Notes under the pieces: generated by a model
Told to the model about the DNA's origin: nothing
The model's input: only the letters and a program-made list of their open reading frames with translations
Databases searched by the model: none
Shown: piece after piece, positions 1 to 4,406 of the stretch
Layout: every line of letters starts with the position of its first letter
How positions within the stretch are numbered: the first letter of the stretch is position 1
NCBI GenBank assembly: GCA_023417745.1
Contig: JAEZEM010000471.1
Location: forward strand, 1 to 6,504
Source: Pseudomonadota bacterium
GTDB taxonomy: Bacteria; Desulfobacterota; Desulfovibrionia; Desulfovibrionales; Desulfovibrionaceae
DNA: 6,504 bases
Direction: 5' to 3'
Translations under genes and position numbers: made by a program

Positions 1-923
1 GCCCGGGCCTTGTCGCGGAACACGCCTTCGCCGGCAAAATACATGTCGCCAAGCTGGAGCATGGCCGGCACGTGGCCGGCCTGGGCCGCGCGCTCGAAAA
101 GCCGCGCCGCTTCCAAGGGATAGGCCGTCACGCCCTGGCCGGAAAGATACATGAGTCCCAGATCGTAGGCAGCCGGGGCGTGGCCGAGATCGGCGGCCTT
201 GCGCCGCAGGGCCGCCGCCTTGGCCGGATCGGCCGGCACGCCCCGGCCGTCGGCGCACAGCTCGGCCAGACGAGTCAGCGCCTCGGCCTCGCCGGCGGCC
301 GCTGCTTTTTCGAACCAGGCCGCCGCTTCGGCCGGCGTGCCGCCGCGCCGGTCGCCGGCCTCGGATAGGGACAGCAGGGTCTGGCCCAGGGCCGTGGCGG
401 CCTGGGGATCGCCGGCCTTGGCCGCCCGGCCCAGCAGGGACAGGGCTGCGTCGACGTCCATGGGGCCGCCGGCCCCGGAGGCCCGCATAACGCCAAGGCG
501 GGCCATGGCCTTGACGTCGCCCCGGGCGACGGCTTTGTCGTACAGGGCGGCTGCCGCCGCGTCGTCGTGGGCCAGGCTTCGGGTCAGGTCGCCGGCCGCG
601 ACCATGGAGGCCACGTCGCCCTTGCCGGCGGCGTAGAGGAAAAGGGCGAGCGCCCGGGTCTCGTCGCGGGGCGTTTCCCGGCCGGCGGCCAAAAGCGTGC
701 CCAGGCGGCGCGAGGCGGCCACCGATCCGTGCCCGGCGGCGGCTTCAAGGAGCGGCAGCGCTTCGGTTTCGCGTCCCTGGTCGAACAGCCGGGAACCGCG
801 CTCGGGCGTGAGGCAGCTGGCGACCACGAGCCACATGGCCCCGGCCAACACCAGCCCGTAGGCCGCCCCGGCCAGGATGGCGCGGCGGCTTGGGCGGCTT
901 GGGGGAAGGGGGGGGCGGGACAT
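1..923 (-). CDS. Sel1/TPR-like repeat protein with N-terminal export or anchor segment (3' end cut by window edge)
   Basis: An uninterrupted minus-strand frame gives 307 codons and runs off the left edge, so the C-terminus is missing. Start: ATG at 923-921, with GGAGG at 937-933 nine bases upstream. Residues 13-14 are an Arg pair (SRRAIL context), residues 15-36 are hydrophobic, and VASC at 34-37 resembles a lipobox. The protein could therefore be a lipoprotein, a membrane-anchored protein or a Tat substrate; each puts the rest outside the cytoplasm. From about residue 45 it consists of roughly seven degenerate helical repeats of 33-40 residues. The later ones fit Sel1 best, with the pattern A..LG.MY..G.GV......A..LFE.AA..GH (for example 'YDLGLMYLSGQGV'). 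Sel1 repeats are protein-binding solenoids with no catalytic residues, so the partner is unknown. The gene follows the prepilin peptidase gene on the same strand after 75 bases, so a role in pilus assembly is possible but unproven. The repeat-family call is firm; the specific role is not known. Confidence 0.88.
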   Translation of the reverse strand, partial: MSRPPLPPSRPSRRAILAGAAYGLVLAGAMWLVVASCLTPERGSRLFDQGRETEALPLLEAAAGHGSVAASRRLGTLLAAGRETPRDETRALALFLYAAGKGDVASMVAAGDLTRSLAHDDAAAAALYDKAVARGDVKAMARLGVMRASGAGGPMDVDAALSLLGRAAKAGDPQAATALGQTLLSLSEAGDRRGGTPAEAAAWFEKAAAAGEAEALTRLAELCADGRGVPADPAKAAALRRKAADLGHAPAAYDLGLMYLSGQGVTAYPLEAARLFERAAQAGHVPAMLQLGDMYFAGEGVFRDKAR

Positions 924-971
924 GGCGACTGGCCTCCAGCGTGGGGTGGGGTCTGGGACGATCCTTAGGCC

Positions 972-1000
972 AAACCCGGGCGGCTCACAATCCCCGGTTT
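972..1000 (-). terminator. Weak imperfect hairpin at the end of the prepilin peptidase gene
   Basis: The arms AAACCCGGG (972-980) and CCCGGTTT (993-1000) pair with one bulged base around a 12-base loop, and overlap the stop codon of the upstream gene. No T-run longer than three follows on the minus strand. It may attenuate read-through into the Sel1-repeat gene, or may be chance in GC-rich DNA. Confidence 0.22.
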
Positions 1001-1496
1001 AGAATTGCGGGAAGGCGATGGAAAGATAGGGCTGGCCGTTTAGGGGCAGGGCCATGGCGGCCAGGGCTCCGGCGGCGATGGCCGGGCCGTAGCACAACCG
1101 CTTGCCGGGCTGGATGCGGCCCTGGGACAGGCGCGTGGCCGCCAGCCACAACAGGATCTGCACGCCGCCGGCCAGACTCGTGAAAAGGACCAAGCTGACC
1201 AGGGCCGAGGGGCCAAGGCCGGCTCCGACCACGGCCATGAGCTTGACGTCACCGCCGCCAAGCATGCGAAACGCATAGGGGATCAGGAAAAACACCAATG
1301 CTCCGGCCAGGCCGAGAAGGCTGTCGCCAAGACCCGAAAGGCCGTAAAACCACGTCTGGAGGCCAAGGATAAGCACGGCGGCCGGAAAGGTGATCCGGTT
1401 GGGGATACGGCGGGTGGCCACGTCCACGGCCGCGCCGGCCACGACGGCGGCGGCGACCACGGCAAAAAGGGCAAGAGTCGGCGTAGGCAGGTCCAT
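999..1496 (-). CDS. cpaA: CpaA/TadV-type prepilin peptidase (A24 aspartic protease)
   Basis: A complete 165-residue polytopic inner-membrane protein. Proteins of this family cleave the short positively charged leader from type IVb (Flp/Tad) pilins. The two catalytic aspartates of the A24 family are visible: D25 in 'DVATRRIPN' after the first membrane helix, and D83 in the GxGD motif 'GGGDVKL'. The sequence alternates hydrophobic stretches at about 7-24, 37-53, 58-76, 86-108, 110-121 and 137-151, consistent with six helices. It lacks the long cytoplasmic zinc-binding and methyltransferase domain of PilD/GspO enzymes, and its length matches the short CpaA/TadV class. Start: ATG at 1496-1494, with GGAGG at 1505-1501 and a short four-base spacer. 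The gene is divergent from the hybrid kinase gene and 75 bases upstream of the Sel1-repeat gene. No Flp pilin or other Tad component is in the window, so its substrate must lie outside. The open frame extends far upstream of this ATG, antisense to the kinase, but that part has no family resemblance. Confidence 0.93.
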   Translation of the reverse strand: MDLPTPTLALFAVVAAAVVAGAAVDVATRRIPNRITFPAAVLILGLQTWFYGLSGLGDSLLGLAGALVFFLIPYAFRMLGGGDVKLMAVVGAGLGPSALVSLVLFTSLAGGVQILLWLAATRLSQGRIQPGKRLCYGPAIAAGALAAMALPLNGQPYLSIAFPQF

Positions 1497-1560
1497 GGAG
1501 CCTCCGATTTTTTCGGGTGTAGCGGCAAAGCGCCGCGATGTCCAACGCCGACGGCCGGTC

Positions 1561-1589
1561 TTGACGGATGGATGCAAACCGGCGAGAAA
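1561..1589 (+). promoter_or_regulatory. Possible sigma-70 promoter for the hybrid kinase gene
   Basis: TTGACG at 1561-1566 matches five of six -35 bases. Seventeen bases further lies GAGAAA (1584-1589), which matches only three of six -10 bases. Transcription from it would start near 1596, downstream of the ATG at 1572 and upstream of the chosen start at 1653. The weak -10 makes this tentative. I found no convincing promoter for the divergent prepilin peptidase gene in the same 156-base region. The only other structure there is a five-bp hairpin, GCGGC/GCCGC (1522-1536), in the leader of that gene. Confidence 0.28.
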
Positions 1590-1642
1590 CAGTGCATATA
1601 CGGAGACAAGCCGGCTTACGCCGACTCCCCTAGTCCCGTCGC

Positions 1643-1647
1643 CGGAG
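1643..1647 (+). promoter_or_regulatory. Ribosome binding site that fixes the hybrid kinase start
   Basis: CGGAG here sits five bases before the ATG at 1653. The in-frame ATG at 1572 has no purine-rich Shine-Dalgarno sequence at a suitable distance, so 1653 is preferred. A GTG at 1647 overlaps this site and is less likely. Confidence 0.6.
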
Positions 1648-1652
1648 TGAGC

Positions 1653-4115
1653 ATGGAGCAGTCGCGCGCAAAGGCCCCAGAGGCCCATCTGGCGGACGTC
1701 GTCACCGAACGGGACCGGTTGCGCCTGACCCTGGCCGAGGCCGGGGGCATTATCGAACGCCTGCGGGCCGAGGCCCAGGCCGGCAACCAGGCCAAGGCCG
1801 ATTTCATGGCTCGCATGACCCATGAGATGCGCACCCCCCTTTCGGCCATCATCGGACTGTCCAATCTGGCCAAGCCTTTGGCTGTCGACGCCAAACTCGC
1901 CGATTATCTGGTGAAGATTGCCCAAGCCGCGCGAGGGCTTTTGGAGGTGGTGGACGACATCACCGATTTTTCGCGTCTGGAAAAAGGCCAGGCCGATCTG
2001 ACCATCGCGCCTTTCGCGCCGGCCGAAGCCCTGGACCGGGCGGCCGGGCGCATCGCCGAGGCGGCCCGGGAAAAAGGCCTCACCCTGGCCGTACGCCTGG
2101 ACCCGGCCGTGCCGGCCTCCCTGGTCGGCGACAGCGCCCGCCTGGAAGCCGTGCTCGGGCATCTGGCCGGCAATGCCGTGAAATTTACCGAACGCGGCGG
2201 CCTGCGCCTGGAGGCCGATCTGGCCGGCGGCGACGCGGAGACGGTGCAAGTCGCCTTTGCCGTCACCGACACCGGCATCGGCATGGACGAAGCCGCCATT
2301 CCGGAGATGTTCGACTCCTTCACCCAAGCCGACGGCTCCCTGTCGCGACCCTATGGCGGCACGGGCCTGGGGCTGGCTCTGGCCAGCCGGGGCGTGGCCC
2401 TGCTTGGCGGGGTTCTCGAAGTGGAGAGCCTGCCCAACCAGGGGACCCGGTTTCGCTTTGTCGTGCCCTTTGCCCGGGTGGCCGAGGCTGGCCGCGAGCG
2501 GGCGACGCACGCCACAAGCCCCGCCGCGCCAAGGCTTGCGCCGCGCCCCCAGGCGGCCGCCTCCCTGGCCATGCGGCCCCTGTCCGGGACGTTGGTGCTC
2601 TTGGTCGAGGACAACGCCATCAACCAGCAGGTGGCCCGGGAAACCCTGGAAAGTCTGGGCGCGGCCGTGGACGTGGCCATAAACGGCCGGGAAGCCGTGG
2701 AAATGGTCCGTTCGTCGATCTACGACGTCGTGCTCATGGACGTGCAGATGCCGGTCATGGACGGCTTGGCCGCCACCCGGGCCATCCGCCAGCTGTCCGG
2801 CACGGCCGAGCTGCCCATCGTGGCCCTGACCGCCCATGCCCTGGCCGAGGATCGCGAGCGCTGCCTGGAAGCCGGCATGAACGATTATCTGACCAAGCCT
2901 CTGGAGGTGGGGCGGCTGCTGGCTTCTCTTGGCCAGTGGATCGCTCCGGCGGCCGCCGCCGCGCGCGGCCGCGAATCCGCGCCCGGAAGCATGGTGGTGA
3001 CCGCTGCGGCCGATGGCACGGCCGGGGCTGCGGTGGCCGAGGGCATGGACATCGCCGCCGCCCGGCGGCGGCTTGGCGGCAACGAACGCCTGCTGGCCAG
3101 CGTGGCCGCCGAATTCGCCCGGGACTACGCCGGAGCCGGGACCGCCCTGGAAGCGCTTATGGCCGACGGCGACCTTGAGGCGGCCCGCCGGCTGACCCAT
3201 ACCGTCAAAGGCGTGGCCGGCACTCTGGCCGCCTTGCCCCTGGCCGAGGCCGCGAGGGAGCTGGAAACCGTGCTGGCCGTGGGCGGTCGGCCCGGCCCTG
3301 ATGCCCTGCGCGCCTTTGCCCGAAGCCTGGGCGCGGCCGTGGCCAGCGCCGCCTCCCTGGCCCCGCCCAGGGAACCCGAGCCGGTTTGTTCCTTCGGCTC
3401 CTGCTGGCGCGTGCTGCTGGTGGACGACGCCAAGCTCAACCGGGCGATTTTTTCCCAGATTCTGCGCAGCGGCGGCCATGAGGTGGTCACCGCCGAAAAC
3501 GGCAAGGACGCCTGCCGCCGGCTTTTTGGCCAAAAGCCCGACGGACGCCCCTTTGACCTCATCCTCATGGACATCGAGATGCCCGAGATGGACGGCCCCA
3601 CCGCCGCCCGGACCATCCGCCGGCTGCTGACCGCCAGCGTCGCCCCGCCGTGCGCTCCGGGCGTGCCCATCGTGGCCCTGACTTCCCACGACTGCAAGGA
3701 CGAGCAGGCGCGCTGCCTGGACGCCGGCATGGACGCCTGCCTGCACAAGGTGTTCGAGCAGGGAGAACTTTTGGCCATTCTCCAAAGCCTCATGGACGGC
3801 CGGGAACCCACCGGCCAGCCGGCCAGGACGCCGCATATGGCCGGGGCCAGCCCGGTTGGGCTGGCTCCGGCGTTGGGGCGTCTGGCCGGGCATCTGGCCG
3901 AGGGCAACATCCGGGCCGACGAGGACATGGACGTGGTGCGCGAGGCGTTCATCGGCCGGGTCGCGCCGCCGCAACTGGCTGAACTGGGCGAGGCCGTGGA
4001 CCGCTACGATTTCACCGCCGCCGCCGTCATCCTCGACCGGCTGGTCGAGGCGCTGGGATTGCGGGAAGACTTAGGCGGGAGAGGGAGAATGCCTCCGGCG
4101 GCCGGGAGGGGGTAA
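1653..4115 (+). CDS. Soluble hybrid sensor histidine kinase with HisKA-HATPase-REC-Hpt-REC phosphorelay domains
   Basis: An 820-residue multi-step phosphorelay protein. A charged, probably coiled-coil N-terminus (1-48) leads into HisKA, with phospho-acceptor H57 in 'MTHEMRTPLSAIIG'. HATPase_c (about 157-280) has the N box around N174, 'DTGIGM' at 206-211 and 'GGTGLGL' at 235-241. REC1 (about 312-430) has E319/D320, phospho-acceptor D363 in 'LMDVQMPVMDG', T393 and K415 before P. The Hpt domain (about 464-560) has H516 in 'LTHTVKGVAGT'. REC2 (about 586-705) has D591/D592, phospho-acceptor D640 in 'LMDIEMPEMDG', T677 and K699, but Val instead of Pro follows that Lys. A helical segment (about 738-803) resembles the small Hpt-like tails of other hybrid kinases, without a clear acceptor-His motif. 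There is no membrane helix, PAS or GAF domain, so the signal must come from a partner protein or from its own receivers. The expected route is H57 to D363 to H516 to D640. Codons 808-820 and the stop come from a repeat-like element. No output domain is present, and the divergent prepilin peptidase gene is only a positional link. Confidence 0.93.
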   Translation: MEQSRAKAPEAHLADVVTERDRLRLTLAEAGGIIERLRAEAQAGNQAKADFMARMTHEMRTPLSAIIGLSNLAKPLAVDAKLADYLVKIAQAARGLLEVVDDITDFSRLEKGQADLTIAPFAPAEALDRAAGRIAEAAREKGLTLAVRLDPAVPASLVGDSARLEAVLGHLAGNAVKFTERGGLRLEADLAGGDAETVQVAFAVTDTGIGMDEAAIPEMFDSFTQADGSLSRPYGGTGLGLALASRGVALLGGVLEVESLPNQGTRFRFVVPFARVAEAGRERATHATSPAAPRLAPRPQAAASLAMRPLSGTLVLLVEDNAINQQVARETLESLGAAVDVAINGREAVEMVRSSIYDVVLMDVQMPVMDGLAATRAIRQLSGTAELPIVALTAHALAEDRERCLEAGMNDYLTKPLEVGRLLASLGQWIAPAAAAARGRESAPGSMVVTAAADGTAGAAVAEGMDIAAARRRLGGNERLLASVAAEFARDYAGAGTALEALMADGDLEAARRLTHTVKGVAGTLAALPLAEAARELETVLAVGGRPGPDALRAFARSLGAAVASAASLAPPREPEPVCSFGSCWRVLLVDDAKLNRAIFSQILRSGGHEVVTAENGKDACRRLFGQKPDGRPFDLILMDIEMPEMDGPTAARTIRRLLTASVAPPCAPGVPIVALTSHDCKDEQARCLDAGMDACLHKVFEQGELLAILQSLMDGREPTGQPARTPHMAGASPVGLAPALGRLAGHLAEGNIRADEDMDVVREAFIGRVAPPQLAELGEAVDRYDFTAAAVILDRLVEALGLREDLGGRGRMPPAAGRG

Positions 4116-4134
4116 CCCCCTCCCGGACCCTCCC
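4085..4134. repeat. Putative dispersed intergenic repeat element (GAGAATGCCTCCGGCGGCC plus hairpin)
   Basis: The element begins GAGAATGCCTCCGGCGGCC (4085-4103) and continues into a perfect G-run/C-run inverted repeat followed by GGACCCTCC. From memory, this combination recurs between genes in Desulfovibrio-type genomes. Only one copy is in this window, so its repeated nature cannot be shown here. Its left half is read as the last codons of the hybrid kinase. Its low-complexity product (GRGRMPPAAGRG) is unlike the preceding helical sequence. Confidence 0.5.
4102..4126. terminator. Perfect 11-bp hairpin between convergent genes, loop equals the kinase stop codon
   Basis: CCGGGAGGGGG (4102-4112) pairs perfectly with CCCCCTCCCGG (4116-4126). 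The three-base loop is the TAA of the hybrid kinase. It lies where that plus-strand gene ends and about 60 bases downstream of the stop of the minus-strand small ORF, so it could act in both directions. No T-run follows on either strand, so it is not a textbook intrinsic terminator. It may instead block 3' exonucleases or only pause polymerase. Confidence 0.42.
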
Positions 4135-4186
4135 TGAATGGGGGGTGGAGCGGTGGGAAAAGGGAATTTCCGTGGGCTGTTGGGCG

Positions 4187-4279
4187 TTAGCGTTTGCGGC
4201 GCAGTTTGCTGCCGATGTAGACGCCGATGACGAGGGACAGGGCGATAACAATGGTGATGATGGCGTAATTGGCTTCCAT
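4187..4279 (-). CDS. Small single-helix membrane protein, 30 residues, unknown function
   Basis: This is a complete small ORF, ATG at 4279-4277 to TAA at 4189-4187. The protein starts MEANYAIITIVIALSLVIG, has one strongly hydrophobic helix at about residues 6-23, and ends in a basic tail (KLRRKR). That charge pattern predicts an N-out, C-in topology. A GGGAGG ribosome binding site (4290-4285) lies five bases before the ATG. A promoter-like pair (-35 at 4347-4342, -10 at 4324-4319, 17-base spacer) would start transcription about 33 bases upstream. This agreement of promoter, ribosome binding site, membrane helix and basic tail is why I call it a gene despite its size. The frame is open further upstream (towards 4639), but that part is antisense to the next gene and has no protein-like character. 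It could be a regulatory or accessory membrane peptide. A remnant of a transporter N-terminus is less likely, because the translation signals are intact. I do not recognise a family. Confidence 0.62.
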   Translation of the reverse strand: MEANYAIITIVIALSLVIGVYIGSKLRRKR

Positions 4280-4318
4280 GGCTGCCTCCCGGGAGTCCGC
4301 CTGCCGGCGGGAAGCCCC

Positions 4319-4347
4319 AGCATAGCCGGGAAGTCCGCCGGGCGCAA
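4319..4347 (-). promoter_or_regulatory. Candidate sigma-70 promoter for the small membrane ORF
   Basis: On the minus strand, TTGCGC (4347-4342) and TATGCT (4324-4319) are separated by exactly 17 bases. The -10 matches four of six consensus bases and the -35 three of six. The predicted start near 4312 leaves a short leader containing the GGGAGG site. Confidence 0.4.
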
Positions 4348-4400
4348 AAGCGAAAGCGCCGCAACCTGCGCCGGGTGAAATCCCCGGCTGCTGCCGGAGA
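4341..4400 (+). promoter_or_regulatory. Leader of the PEP-synthase-like gene with overlapping alternative hairpins
   Basis: GGCGC (4341-4345) can pair with GCGCC (4356-4360). Extended to GGCGCA (4341-4346), it can instead pair with TGCGCC (4367-4372). The second pairing overlaps and excludes GCCGGG (4370-4375) with CCCGGC (4383-4388). CCGG at 4384-4387 could alternatively pair with CCGG at 4394-4397, covering part of the GGAGA ribosome binding site at 4396-4400. Such switchable pairing is typical of attenuators, but short GC-rich stems arise easily by chance here. The same bases carry the -35 of the opposite-strand candidate promoter. I found no clear promoter for the PEP-synthase-like gene. 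Confidence 0.22.
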
Positions 4401-4406
4401 ACGCCC

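Noticed and set aside
1572..1652. Upstream ATG extending the kinase by 27 residues.
   Set aside because: It has no ribosome binding site, and the added residues show no domain. The ATG at 1653 has CGGAG at the right distance.
1497..1652. A sigma-54-like TTGGAC...TTTGC on the minus strand in the divergent region.
   Set aside because: The distance between the GG and GC elements is wrong (15 rather than 10 bases).
999..3974. A 991-codon minus-strand open frame antisense to the kinase and continuous with the prepilin peptidase.
   Set aside because: Only its last 165 codons look like a protein family. The rest is Gly/His/Gln-rich antisense of a GC-biased gene with clear kinase motifs on the plus strand, and the peptidase has its own ATG and GGAGG at 1496.
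4320..4400. Segments resembling the cobalamin riboswitch core (GGGAAGTCCG, CCGCAACCTG, GGGTGAAATCC...GCTGC).
   Set aside because: The blocks occur in the wrong order, the B12-box GCCACTG is absent, and too little space remains before the start codon.
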